Source of the DNA: Anaerolineae bacterium
Lineage (GTDB): Bacteria; Chloroflexota; Anaerolineae; UBA4142; SHND01
Direction: 5' to 3'
NCBI GenBank assembly: GCA_020851635.1
Contig: JADZCJ010000044.1
Coordinates: 1 to 64,000, forward strand
Length of the DNA: 64,000 nt
Shown: piece by piece, positions 49,562 to 58,238 of the stretch
Layout: every line of letters begins with the position of its first letter
Numbering within the stretch: position 1 is the stretch's first letter
Translations under genes and position numbers: made by a program
Notes under the pieces: generated by a model
What the model was told of the DNA's origin: nothing
Database searches by the model: none
The model's input: the letters and a program-made list of their open reading frames with translations, nothing else

Positions 49562-50759
49562 GACCTCTTTTGGTCCCTACTGGCTCTATCGCGAAATCAT
49601 CACCTGCGGACCCGGCGATTACCTCATTGTCACGCCGACCTTTCAACTCCTCGAACGAAAACTGCTCGGCGAGTTTCGGCGGGTCTTTGAAAAGGTTCTC
49701 GACGTTGGACGCTACCGGGCATCCCCAATGCGAGTGTTTGAATTCTCCGACGATGGCGAGCGCCGCACGCACCGGGACCGCTACGACCCCAATGTGCGCA
49801 CCCGCGTCCAGTTTGGCTATGCCGAGGATTCGGACTCGCTCGAAAGCATGACCGCCCTTGCCTGCTGGTGCGACGAGGCGGGGCAAAAGAAATTCCGGCT
49901 CGATTCGTGGCAGGCCATTCTGCGGCGGCTGTCACTGACCAAAGGCCGCGTGCTCGTGACCACCAGCGTGTATTCGCTCCATTGGCTCAAGGGTCTCATC
50001 GAAAAAGCGAACGCGGGCGACAAATCCATCGAGGTCGTGCGATTCGACAGCACCGAGAACCCGACCTTTCCCGCAGAGGAATTCGAACGCGCCCGCCGCG
50101 ATCTCCCTGCTTGGAAATTCAACATGCTCTATCGCGGCATGTTCGACCGCCCGGCGGGTCTCATCTATGACTGTATTGATGAATCGGTCCAGCGCGTCCC
50201 GCGCTTTACGATTCCTCCCGAATGGAAACGCTGCCTGGGTCTCGATTTTGGCACGGTCAATACGGCGGGCGTCTATGTCGCCGAGGAGCCCGAAACAAAG
50301 CGGCTCTACATCCATCAGACCTATCACCACGGTGGCGAATCGGCGCAGGGACACGTTCGGCGGTTGCTGCAGAGCCAATACGGCATTCCCTACGCGGTCG
50401 GCGGGTCTTGGAGCGAGGACGACTGGCGCACCGAGTTTCGCAAAGCCGGTCTCCCCGTCCGCAAGCCCAAAATTCGCGATGTCGAAGTGGGCATCACTCG
50501 CACCTACGGCGCATGGCAGCGCGGCGAACTCTACGCCTTTGATGATTTGGATGAATTCTGGGATGAGGTGAATACCTACAGCCGCGCCCTCGATGAGAAC
50601 GGCGAGCCGACCGACAAGATCGAGGACGCGCACGCGTTTCACCTGATGGATGCCCAACGCTACATCATCAGCGATTTGCGCGGCGGCGCGGCGGACTATG
50701 CGCCGATTGTGATTCCGGCGGCGGACCCGTTGGCAGCGATGGATCGGGCGGGATTTTGA
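49422..50759 (+). CDS. Phage terminase large subunit
   Basis: A 445-residue packaging ATPase-nuclease. Walker A is AGTQGGKTS (about residues 40-48), Walker B is in ALACWCDEAGQKKF (about 150), and coupling motif LVTTSVY follows. The RNase H-like nuclease starts at LGLDFGTVNTAGVYV (about 272) with later acidic residues in YAFDDLDEF and EDAHAFHLMDAQRY. It powers DNA packaging and cuts concatemers. Length and motif order fit a complete enzyme. No Shine-Dalgarno sequence is seen at the chosen ATG. Confidence -1.
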   Translation: MNEKQLATIHPELDGWGMTLDLHPGQTQAWKSNKRFVLVMAGTQGGKTSFGPYWLYREIITCGPGDYLIVTPTFQLLERKLLGEFRRVFEKVLDVGRYRASPMRVFEFSDDGERRTHRDRYDPNVRTRVQFGYAEDSDSLESMTALACWCDEAGQKKFRLDSWQAILRRLSLTKGRVLVTTSVYSLHWLKGLIEKANAGDKSIEVVRFDSTENPTFPAEEFERARRDLPAWKFNMLYRGMFDRPAGLIYDCIDESVQRVPRFTIPPEWKRCLGLDFGTVNTAGVYVAEEPETKRLYIHQTYHHGGESAQGHVRRLLQSQYGIPYAVGGSWSEDDWRTEFRKAGLPVRKPKIRDVEVGITRTYGAWQRGELYAFDDLDEFWDEVNTYSRALDENGEPTDKIEDAHAFHLMDAQRYIISDLRGGAADYAPIVIPAADPLAAMDRAGF

Positions 50760-50802
50760 CGACGCAAGAGGAAGGATAAAAGACGGATGGAGCGCAAAAC
50801 CT

Positions 50803-50891
50803 TTTCCCGCGAATAAACGCGAATTTACACGAATCAGGAATAATCATTAGCGAAAATTCGCGCAGATTCGCGGGAATAATTTCGCGGGAAA
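50803..50891 (+). repeat. CGCGAAT-type repeat with terminal inverted copies between terminase and portal
   Basis: TTTCCCGCGAA (50803-50813) and TTCGCGGGAAA (50881-50891) are inverted copies. Between them are several further CGCGAAT or ATTCGCG words in both orientations. No gene is seen in the 50760-50918 gap. Confidence -1.
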
Positions 50892-50918
50892 GATTTGTGG
50901 GGTGACGAGGAATTTTAC

Positions 50919-52412
50919 ATGAACATTTTTGAGCGCATGACCAATCGCGTTTTCGGTTCCCGCATCCAAGCGTTGGTGAGCGCGCGGGTCAATCTCGCGG
51001 TGGCGGCGCGCGACGATCTGCGCGACCGACAGTGGGGCGCGAACCCGACACGCCAGGACCGCTATGCGTGGAAACGCGCCGACGTGCTGCGCGATGCGTT
51101 CACCGCCTGGCGCGAGAACCCGTTGGCGCGGCGCATCGTGGGCTTGACGAGTCAATACGTGGTCGGCGGCGGGCTGGCGGTCTCGTCGGACGACGCGGCG
51201 ACGAATGATTTTTTGCAGGAATGGTGGACGCACCGTCTGAACCGCATGACGATTCGCGCGTTCGAATGGTGCGACGAACTCACGCGGGCGGGCGAATTGT
51301 TTGTCGTGATTTCGACGGACGCGGGCGGGATGTCGTATGTGCGGGCGATTCCGGCGAGCGAGATCCAAGAGATCGAGACCGCGCCGAATGATATCGAGCA
51401 GGAACAAGCCTTTATTCAAAAGCCACAAGCGGGCGACCGGGACCCGACGCGCTGGCACGCGTATGACGAGCTGAGCGATGGGAGCGCCAATCTCCCGATT
51501 GGCGGAAGCGATGGGAGCGCCAATCTCCCGATTGGCGGAAGCGATGGGAGCGCCAATCTCCCGATTGGCGGACCCGGCTTGGGCGACGTGATGCTGCATT
51601 ACGCCATCAATCGGCCGGTGGGCGCGAAATTTGGCGAAAGCGACCTTGCCCCGCTCTTGAAATGGCTGGCGCGCTATGGGGCGTGGCTGGAAGACCGGGC
51701 GCGGCTCAACAAGTATCGCCAAACTTTTCTCTATTGGGTCAAAAAACCGTTCCGCGACAGCGCCGAACGTCTGGCGCGCCAGAGCGAGCTGAACGCCAAC
51801 CCGCCCAATCCCGGCACCATTTTTGTGACCAACGACGACGAGGAATGGTCGGTCATACACCCCAAACTCGACTCGTTCGAGGCGGGCGAGGACGGGCTGG
51901 CGATGAAAAAGACGATTGCGGCGGGCGCGGGCGTGCCCCTGCATTTTCTCGCCGAGCCCGAATCGTCCACGCGCACCACCGCCGAACAGGCGGGCGGTCC
52001 CACCTTTCGCCATTTCGAACAGCGCCAGATCTTTTTTCTCTGGATGCTGACCGACCTCGCGCGCATCGTCGTGCGCCGCGCCGCCGCCGCGGGACGGCAG
52101 GGAATTTCCGTTGACTCGGACCTCAAGGCGCGCGGCACGGACATTTTCTCGCGCGACAACGCAAACCTCGCGGCTTCCGCCTCCGCCATCATCGAGGGCT
52201 TTGGAATGCTGCGCGACCGCGGGCTGATTGACGACGCCGAATACGTGCGGCTCGCCTATCGCTTTGCAGGTGAGGTGGTGGACGTGGCAAAAATCCTCGC
52301 GGATGGAAAAAAAGCGGGCGCGACGACCACCGGCAAAAAAATCGGCAAGATTGGCGCGGACAGCGCGGCAACCGTGCCGACGGCGGGTGAGATCGCCAGG
52401 AGAGACGGGTGA
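50919..52412 (+). CDS. Phage portal protein
   Basis: About 497 residues. The N-terminus has RWAARAARDDLRDRQ-like helix content, then NPLARRIVGLTSQYVVGGG, a typical portal wing region. YVRAIPASEIQEIETAPND, then MLHYAINRPVGAKFGESDLAPLL and a long stem-clip helix region follow, ending in EYVRLAYRFAGEVVDV. Related to lambda/HK97-type portals. Residues 189-216 (three copies of DGSANLPIGGS) come from in-frame palindromes and are absent from what such proteins normally contain. The ATG at 50919 follows a GAGG site. It sits between terminase and capsid genes, as usual. Confidence -1.
   Translation: MNIFERMTNRVFGSRIQALVSARVNLAVAARDDLRDRQWGANPTRQDRYAWKRADVLRDAFTAWRENPLARRIVGLTSQYVVGGGLAVSSDDAATNDFLQEWWTHRLNRMTIRAFEWCDELTRAGELFVVISTDAGGMSYVRAIPASEIQEIETAPNDIEQEQAFIQKPQAGDRDPTRWHAYDELSDGSANLPIGGSDGSANLPIGGSDGSANLPIGGPGLGDVMLHYAINRPVGAKFGESDLAPLLKWLARYGAWLEDRARLNKYRQTFLYWVKKPFRDSAERLARQSELNANPPNPGTIFVTNDDEEWSVIHPKLDSFEAGEDGLAMKKTIAAGAGVPLHFLAEPESSTRTTAEQAGGPTFRHFEQRQIFFLWMLTDLARIVVRRAAAAGRQGISVDSDLKARGTDIFSRDNANLAASASAIIEGFGMLRDRGLIDDAEYVRLAYRFAGEVVDVAKILADGKKAGATTTGKKIGKIGADSAATVPTAGEIARRDG
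51486..51569. repeat. Three tandem palindromes within the portal gene
   Basis: Identical cores GCCAATCTCCCGATTGGC at 51486-51503, 51519-51536 and 51552-51569, with a 33-bp period. Each unit adds 11 residues and preserves the frame. They are in the same orientation, unlike the purH-guaB copies. Confidence -1.
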
Positions 52413-52479
52413 CGAATGACGAGCGACCAAGGACGCTTGACGTTTGACAAATGCTTTCTGCGATACGCAAGGAGGAACG

Positions 52480-54552
52480 ATGGAGGAGCGAACACAATTG
52501 CGCGCGAACGCGACGCCGAACGCGCAGGGTTTGTTTGAGGTGGTGCTGATTACGGCGGGGCAAGGCAACGGGTGGAATTTTTCGGCGCAGGTGCTCGAGG
52601 ATTCCGTCAAGCTGTGGGACGGGTGCGAGTGTTTTGTGGACCACGCTGGCGCGATGCAGGGCGGGCAGTCGCTGCGAAACCTGTGCGGCGTGTTTTATGA
52701 CGTGACGTTTGACGAACAGGTCGGCGGCGTCAGGGCGAAACTCAAAACACTCGGTCCGTCGGGTCCGCTGGCGGCGCAGTTGGGCAAGGAATGGCTCGCC
52801 GAGCAAGAGCCGCGTCCCGCGGTGGGTTTTTCGGCGGACATTGGATTTATTGCGTCGAGTACGACGCCGTCGAATACGACGCACGCGCAGGGGCGCGAGG
52901 TGCTCCAGATCACGCGCGTGTACTCGTGCGACATGGTGTTTGAACCCGCGCGCGGCGGGACGTTCGTCCGCGCGCTGAATGGCACCCCTGGGATCGCCGT
53001 TCTCCCGAACGGCACTCTCTCCGGAACCACCATTCAGCACAAACCAAACGGCGGCGCAAGCTGCCACGATTCACAGGAGGCAAACATGGACCCAAAACCA
53101 CTGCGCCAGCTTGGGCCTGACGCAGATCAAAGCATTGGAAAAGGCGCGAACGCGACAGAGCAAACCCCGCTCGCGTACAGCGCAGAGCAAGCGCACAAGA
53201 TGCGCGCACAAATGTGCGCCTATCTGTTGGATGCGGGCTTGAACGCATCCGCGCTGCCGCAAGCGGTGCAGGAACGCATCCGCAAACAGTTCGCGGGGCA
53301 GGTTTTTGAACCGCAAGCGCTTCAAAGCGAAATTGACGATGCGCGGGCGATGGTGAGCCAGCTGACGGGCGGCGCGGCAGTCGCGGGGTTGCGCACGGCG
53401 GTTGCGGGCATGTTCAATTCGGACGATCAACTGCGGCTGGCGGTGGAAGATTTGCTCGGGGTCGAGCGGGACGAAAAGGAAAAGGGGCTCAAGGTCGCGC
53501 GGCTGAGCGGCATCAAAGAGCTCTACATGGGCATGCAGGGCGATTTTGACCTGTATGGCGGTTTCTATCCCGAACGGGCGCGCTTTCAGCACACGACTAC
53601 CACGTTTGCGGGTCTGGTCAAAAACGCGCTCAACAAGGCGGTTGTGCGCCATTGGAACCAGCTCGGACGCGCCGGCTATGACTGGTGGACCAAGATCGCG
53701 CACGTCGAACATTTCGAGTCCATCAACCAGATCACCTGGGTGATTTTCGGCACGATTGCCTCGCTCCCCACAGTCGCCGAGGGCGGCGAATACACCGAAC
53801 TCAAAATCGCCGACTCGCCGGAAACGTCCAGCTTTACCAAATACGGCGGCTATGTGGGCATCACGCTCGAAGCGATTGACCGCGATGATACGCGCAAATT
53901 ACGCATGGTGCCGCGTGAACTGGCGAGCGCGGGGATTCGCAACATCTCGTCGCTGGTCGCCGCCCTCTTTACCTCCAATTCAGGCGTGGGTCCGACCCTG
54001 GCGGACGGCGGCGCGCTTTTCAACAACACGGCGGTCACGACGGCGGGGGGTCACGCAAACCTGTTGACAACGGCGCTCGGCACCGATTACACGGCGTGGG
54101 ATGCGGCAGCCAAAGCCATGTTCAATCAGCCGCTGTTGGTGGCGAATGAATCGGGCTATTACGGGGCGGGCAGCAAAATGGCGCTTGACCCGAAATACTG
54201 TCTCGTCCCGCGCGCCCTCAAAGCGCAAGCGGAAGCGTTGTTCATGCCGCGCTGGGCTTCGAGCGTGGACAGCATCGCGAGCGCGGGCGGTCCCACCTAT
54301 GGCGGACACGTCGTCCCCATCACCGTCCCCGAATGGACCGACGCAAACGACTGGGCGGCGGTGGCGGACCCGCTGTTGGCGCCGGGTGTGTGCATCGGCG
54401 AGCGTTTTGGGCTGCTCCCCGAAGTCTTTATCGCGGGCGACGAGACCGACCCTGCCATGTTGGCGAATGACGAGTCGCGCATCAAGGTGCGGCATTTTAT
54501 CGCCGTCGGCGTCGCCGATTTTCGACCGCTCCACAAATCCAACGTCACATAA
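52480..54552 (+). CDS. Fused prohead protease-major capsid protein
   Basis: About 690 residues. Residues 1-170 resemble a phage prohead protease: ATPNAQGLFEVVLITAGQGNG, ECFVDHAGAM with a candidate catalytic His, and PAVGFSADIGF with a candidate Ser. Residues 180-330 are helical and scaffold-like. Residues 340-690 resemble an HK97-fold capsid: FPERARFQHTTTTFAGL, YGGYVGITLEAIDRDD, ALDPKYCLVPRAL and VHFIAVGVADFRPL. The start at 52480 has a strong GGAGG site. An internal ATG at 53086 also has one. One palindrome sits at the protease-scaffold junction. Usually the two functions are separate genes. Confidence -1.
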   Translation: MEERTQLRANATPNAQGLFEVVLITAGQGNGWNFSAQVLEDSVKLWDGCECFVDHAGAMQGGQSLRNLCGVFYDVTFDEQVGGVRAKLKTLGPSGPLAAQLGKEWLAEQEPRPAVGFSADIGFIASSTTPSNTTHAQGREVLQITRVYSCDMVFEPARGGTFVRALNGTPGIAVLPNGTLSGTTIQHKPNGGASCHDSQEANMDPKPLRQLGPDADQSIGKGANATEQTPLAYSAEQAHKMRAQMCAYLLDAGLNASALPQAVQERIRKQFAGQVFEPQALQSEIDDARAMVSQLTGGAAVAGLRTAVAGMFNSDDQLRLAVEDLLGVERDEKEKGLKVARLSGIKELYMGMQGDFDLYGGFYPERARFQHTTTTFAGLVKNALNKAVVRHWNQLGRAGYDWWTKIAHVEHFESINQITWVIFGTIASLPTVAEGGEYTELKIADSPETSSFTKYGGYVGITLEAIDRDDTRKLRMVPRELASAGIRNISSLVAALFTSNSGVGPTLADGGALFNNTAVTTAGGHANLLTTALGTDYTAWDAAAKAMFNQPLLVANESGYYGAGSKMALDPKYCLVPRALKAQAEALFMPRWASSVDSIASAGGPTYGGHVVPITVPEWTDANDWAAVADPLLAPGVCIGERFGLLPEVFIAGDETDPAMLANDESRIKVRHFIAVGVADFRPLHKSNVT
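52996..53013. repeat. Palindrome variant in the protease-capsid gene
   Basis: GCCGTTCTCCCGAACGGC: stem and loop as in the RAYT copies but with two stem pairs changed on both sides (AAT/ATT to GTT/AAC), so it still pairs. The 5' flank CCCCTGGGATC is identical to the RAYT copy at 43557. Confidence -1.
53075..53088 (+). promoter_or_regulatory. Internal ribosome-binding site and start in the protease-capsid gene
   Basis: AGGAGG (53075-53080), five nt, then ATG at 53086 in the same frame (MDPKPLRQLGPD). It allows a separate product lacking the protease domain, as in the nested lambda C-Nu3 arrangement. Confidence -1.
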
Positions 54553-54556
54553 TTTT

Positions 54557-54584
54557 GCGACACGCATTATTTCGCGACACGCAT
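54557..54584 (+). repeat. 11-bp direct repeat after the capsid gene
   Basis: GCGACACGCAT occurs at 54557 and 54574. The 100-nt gap around it is made of imperfectly repeated short words and contains no gene. Confidence -1.
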
Positions 54585-54652
54585 AGCAAAACGCAGAGCA
54601 CAGAATACAGAGCTTTTCTGTCATCTGTTATCCGCACAAGGAATGAATCTCA

Positions 54653-55285
54653 ATGAACGAATCTCTTTTGAGCGGCGTGTTTCTCACCGTCGCATCGCTT
54701 GTCGGTCTTTTGGTCTTGGTCGTCATCGTCCCGCAGTGGGAACAGGTCCGCAACTGGGCGCGTTCGCTTGCAGGCGAGACCGGCGGTTACGTTCACGACA
54801 CCGGCGCGAGCCAATGGATTGACCCCGCCCTGATCGCCAAAAGCGCAGGCACCTGGACACCCACCTACTCGACCAACAAAATTTTTCATCGGCGCACGGC
54901 GGGCGATGCGACCTTCAACCTGTTTATTCCCGTGGTCGTCAAATCCAACAGCTCATCGCAAAAAGGCGCTTATCTCAAGAGCATTGATGTTTTTTACAAC
55001 GTCACCAACGCGCTCGATGACCTCGCCACCGTTGAACTAAACAAGCAATCGCTCTCATCCGTCGGCGCGCACACGGCGGGGGCTGTCACGACTACGCTTG
55101 ACAGCGGGCACGACTCGGCCGCCGAACGCAAAGCTGCGGGCGAGCACAAGATGACCGTCACCCTCGCTACCCCCGCCTGGGTGGACGACGACGAATCTTA
55201 CGTGCTCTATATGGTGTGCGACGCTGCCGCAACCAGCGTATTTGATCTCGTCGGCGCGCGGGCAAACTACACCCTGCGGGTGTAA
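54653..55285 (+). CDS. Phage-module protein with N-terminal membrane helix
   Basis: A 210-residue protein. Residues 8-26 are strongly hydrophobic (VFLTVASLVGLLVLVVIV), then a beta-rich domain (GDATFNLFIPVVVKSNSS, KSIDVFYNVTNALDDL, HKMTVTLATPAWVDD). The domain could be a jelly-roll-like surface protein with a membrane anchor, which is unusual for a virion structural gene. No family recognised. It has a weak AAGGAATG site. Confidence -1.
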   Translation: MNESLLSGVFLTVASLVGLLVLVVIVPQWEQVRNWARSLAGETGGYVHDTGASQWIDPALIAKSAGTWTPTYSTNKIFHRRTAGDATFNLFIPVVVKSNSSSQKGAYLKSIDVFYNVTNALDDLATVELNKQSLSSVGAHTAGAVTTTLDSGHDSAAERKAAGEHKMTVTLATPAWVDDDESYVLYMVCDAAATSVFDLVGARANYTLRV

Positions 55286-55350
55286 CACGCGGCGGGAGGT
55301 CACAGGCAGATGTTCGCGCTTGTCATGTGACCTCTCGCCCCACATAAACG

Positions 55351-55665
55351 ATGGAGATTTCTGCAACCGAAATGGCGTGTTTTATCTATCACGTTTCGCA
55401 AAACGAAATTCTCGCGGCGACGCTGTGTCCGGATGGCGGTTTGGCGGTGGTGATTGACCGGGGCATTCAGAGCGCGCCAAAATATGCGCTGACACGAGAT
55501 GAAACAGAACAAGCGATGGCGCGCTATTCTGCGCGCGCCGCGCGATGGCGCGCTATTCTGCGCGCGCCGCGCGCCGTGAACTGGCGGCAGCGACGGACAA
55601 AACACAACCCGCGACCGGGACGCGGGCAAGCAGAACAAAAAAAGGAGCATGAGCCATGCCGCTGA
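55351..55665 (+). CDS. Small protein of unknown function with internal tandem duplication
   Basis: A 104-residue protein. The first 55 residues (ACFIYHVSQNEILAATLCPDGG) look like a small folded domain. A 29-bp tandem repeat (55513-55570) shifts the reading frame between copies. The Arg-rich C-terminal part is therefore not conserved-looking. It overlaps the next start. Function unknown. Confidence -1.
   Translation: MEISATEMACFIYHVSQNEILAATLCPDGGLAVVIDRGIQSAPKYALTRDETEQAMARYSARAARWRAILRAPRAVNWRQRRTKHNPRPGRGQAEQKKEHEPCR
55513..55570 (+). repeat. 29-bp tandem duplication
   Basis: Two direct copies of a 29-bp unit starting GCGATGGCGCGCTATTCTGC. The length is not a multiple of three, so the duplication moves the coding frame. 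Confidence -1.
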
Positions 55666-56363
55666 CGCTGGCACAATACGAAACACAAATATCCGCGCTC
55701 TTGATGGACCCGACCAACGCGGTGTTTTCGACCGCGGTGATTGATGCGGCGGTCCGTCAGGCGTTGGGCGATTACACCCAGGCGAATCCGCTGACGACCG
55801 AAACCGTGATCGCGCTGCCGGGAGTCGGTCGCGAGATTGCGCTAAACGGAGTGAGCGGACTGATTCAGGTGACCGATGTGTGGTGGCCCTATGATTCGAG
55901 CGCAGCATCAGAAACCTGGCCCCGCAATGATCCGCTTGGGTTTCGGCTCTGGTGGGATGACGGCGCGCCGGTCCTGTTTCTGAATTCGCGCGAGGGGGCG
56001 CAACCGCAGCAAAATGACGAAATTCGCGTTTTCTATGCCAAAGCGCACACGATTCAGGACCTGGACCGGGCCGCGGCGACAACGCCCCTGCCCGCCCACG
56101 AATACATGCTTGTGCGCGGCGCGGCAGGGCTGGCATGTATCGGGCGCGCGGCTGATTTGAACGAAACTTCTTCGAACATGGCGGTCTCGACGCCCAACTA
56201 TGCGGCATTGGGCAAGCTCTTTTTGTTCGGAGACGAATTTGATCTGGGGTTTTACCCCTGGCTCGCGCTCTTGAGAACGCAGGGACAGGTGCGAGGGGAT
56301 GCATTTCCGCGAGCGGGCTGGAAGTTGGACAAATACGATGCGCTGACAGGGTGGGCAAGTTAA
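55656..56363 (+). CDS. Putative phage head-tail connector protein
   Basis: A 235-residue protein. The N-terminus (LAQYETQISALLMDPTNAVFSTAVIDAAVRQALGDYTQ) is a helical repeat typical of phage head-completion or connector proteins that sit below the portal. A beta segment (TVIALPGVGREIALNG) and the ending AGWKLDKYDALTGWAS follow. Location after the capsid gene agrees. I cannot name the family. The start overlaps the previous gene, and it ends directly before the next ATG. Confidence -1.
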   Translation: MPLTLAQYETQISALLMDPTNAVFSTAVIDAAVRQALGDYTQANPLTTETVIALPGVGREIALNGVSGLIQVTDVWWPYDSSAASETWPRNDPLGFRLWWDDGAPVLFLNSREGAQPQQNDEIRVFYAKAHTIQDLDRAAATTPLPAHEYMLVRGAAGLACIGRAADLNETSSNMAVSTPNYAALGKLFLFGDEFDLGFYPWLALLRTQGQVRGDAFPRAGWKLDKYDALTGWAS

Positions 56364-57290
56364 ATGTCGCGCAACTTGAAACGCCCCTCGCGCGACGCTC
56401 GCCGCCGAAAAACGACGGACGATTTTGTGCGCGTCTCGCGGGCGACCATCGGTCTCGTCCACGCTTACATCATCAAGGTCGGCACGGCAATCCTCGGCGG
56501 CGACCTAACCGGCAACGCACGCGGTCAATATGCGATTGACATCCAAACCGACCGTCTACCGGACGCGGGCGGCGAAACGCAGGTCGCAAGCGGCGATTAT
56601 GCCGTGCAGCTCGGCGCGCTCAACACGGTGACGGGCGACTATGGCGTCCGGGTGGGTTACGGCGGCGCGGTCTCGGGTTTGTCGGGTGTCGGCATCGGCA
56701 GCAACGCAAATGCAGAGGGTGAAGCGGCGGTCTCCATCGGACTGAATGCTTATGCCGGCGCGCAAGATTCGATTGCAATCGGCGGCGCGACAGTTTTCAC
56801 AGAGGGCGCATTGGGCATCGGGGCGACTGCGAAACTGCTAAACGCGGGATATGTCCTCAATACCGGCGTCGCGCCCATCGTCAAACGCGCGGCAGGTCTG
56901 GCGGCAGAGGCGAACTGGTCCCGCCATCTCGCGGGAGCATTGTCCGTTTTCACCAGTGGACTGATTGACCTGACAAGCACGGGGTTATACACGCTGGCTC
57001 TGCCCGCCGGGTGCAAAATCTGGCTCGCGGCGCTCGGTATCGTCGCCGTGAGCTGGGACAATGTGACCGTCCAACCGACTGTGCGATTCGGCGCAACCTT
57101 TGACGATACAAAATACGTCGCCGACCGCATCACCACACAACTAACGACTGCAGCCAAGCGCGAGCACTATCTGCCCGAAACGCTCAGCGATTTCGAGACC
57201 AGTCCAAATTTCACGGTTGTCACCGGCGCAACCGCAACCACCATGACCGCGCGCGTCTATTGGGTTGGGTTGTTGTTGGAGGATGAGTAA
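56364..57290 (+). CDS. Phage structural protein with YadA-head-like repeats
   Basis: A 308-residue protein. A basic N-terminus is followed by residues 75-150 with repeats of the form GxxAxAxG-x-SxAxG: GVGIGSNANAEGEAAVSIGLNA and GAQDSIAIGGATVFTEGALGIGA. These match the left-handed beta-roll of trimeric adhesin (YadA) heads. A C-terminal domain (IDLTSTGLYTLALPAGCK, VTVQPTVRFG) is beta-rich. Probably a trimeric fibre that binds the host surface. Phage tail fibres and bacterial adhesins share such repeats. Confidence -1.
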   Translation: MSRNLKRPSRDARRRKTTDDFVRVSRATIGLVHAYIIKVGTAILGGDLTGNARGQYAIDIQTDRLPDAGGETQVASGDYAVQLGALNTVTGDYGVRVGYGGAVSGLSGVGIGSNANAEGEAAVSIGLNAYAGAQDSIAIGGATVFTEGALGIGATAKLLNAGYVLNTGVAPIVKRAAGLAAEANWSRHLAGALSVFTSGLIDLTSTGLYTLALPAGCKIWLAALGIVAVSWDNVTVQPTVRFGATFDDTKYVADRITTQLTTAAKREHYLPETLSDFETSPNFTVVTGATATTMTARVYWVGLLLEDE

Positions 57291-57291
57291 T

Positions 57292-57332
57292 GTTTTCACC
57301 TACGGTGAAAACATTCGTTTTGCTCCGCAAAA
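57292..57332 (+). repeat. Two consecutive hairpins between fibre genes
   Basis: GTTTTCACC-TAC-GGTGAAAAC (extended by flanking AT and T) and GTTTTGC-TCC-GCAAAAC follow each other in the 48-nt gap. They could be processing or stability elements for the mRNA. Confidence -1.
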
Positions 57333-57338
57333 CAAATA

Positions 57339-58226
57339 ATGTCAAACTTCAAACTCGCCGACAATGTGAACGTCCTCACCGATTTCACCGACGGCTATAC
57401 CGTCTATGACGCGCGCTACGCCCTCGCATCACATACCCACACCGCGCCGGATCACGGCGCGCTGTCCGGTCTCACGGACGACGACCATTCACAATACGCC
57501 CTACTCGCCGGACGTTCGGGCGGGCAAACTCTCATCGGCGGCACCGCGTCGGGCGATGACCTCACCCTGCAATCCACAAACCACGCGACCAAAGGTTCAA
57601 TTTTCTTTGGCGCGGCGGGCAACAGTTTTTATGATGAGGTCAACGACCGATGGGGGTTGGGACATTCGTCCGTTGGCTCGGGGTATGCCGTGCGCGCGTC
57701 GCAGAGCATCATGGTAGATTCATCTACCAACAATTCGGGTTTTGTCGCGCGTTTTACGGGATCATCGAGTTCGGGCGTCGGACCGCAAAACGGGTTTGTG
57801 ACGAACGACGGTGCGGCGATGGCAAGCGCAGACCGCATCGGCGCATTTCTGTTCAACGGCTATGACGGTTCGGCGGAAGTCCTCGGCGCCGCAATGCTCG
57901 TACAGACCACGCAGGCGTGGAGCACGACGGCGCGCGGCACAAAAATCACGTTCTACACCACGCCCAACAGCACAACCACACTCACCGCCGGACTCGTCCT
58001 CGAACAGGATGGCACCGCCACCATCACCAACAATGCCAACGTCGGGGGCGAATACCGCGTGGACAATACGCGCGTCGTCACCAACCGCGTGACCGGCTGG
58101 GCCGCCGCAAGCGGCACCGCATCCCGCGCCACGTTCGCCACCGGCACCGTGACGACCGCACAGCTCGCCCAGCGCGTCAAAGCATTGATCGACGACCTGA
58201 TGACGCACGGACTCATCGGAACCTAA
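57339..58226 (+). CDS. Phage tail-fibre/spike-type protein
   Basis: A 295-residue protein. Residues 15-60 have the pattern YDARYALASHTHTAPDHGALSGLTDDDHSQYALLAGR, common in phage tail fibres. Low-complexity beta repeats follow (TLIGGTASGDDLTLQS, SGFVARFTGSSSSG) and a C-terminal helix (AQLAQRVKALIDDLMTHG) that could trimerise. No enzymatic or chaperone domain is visible. Together with the preceding fibre it would mediate adsorption. Confidence -1.
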   Translation: MSNFKLADNVNVLTDFTDGYTVYDARYALASHTHTAPDHGALSGLTDDDHSQYALLAGRSGGQTLIGGTASGDDLTLQSTNHATKGSIFFGAAGNSFYDEVNDRWGLGHSSVGSGYAVRASQSIMVDSSTNNSGFVARFTGSSSSGVGPQNGFVTNDGAAMASADRIGAFLFNGYDGSAEVLGAAMLVQTTQAWSTTARGTKITFYTTPNSTTTLTAGLVLEQDGTATITNNANVGGEYRVDNTRVVTNRVTGWAAASGTASRATFATGTVTTAQLAQRVKALIDDLMTHGLIGT

Positions 58227-58238
58227 CACCCTGGGACC

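Noticed and set aside
51486-51569. CRISPR-like spaced repeats in the portal gene
   Set aside because: Spacers are short (15 bp) and identical, and the repeats are in-frame coding palindromes of the RAYT family.
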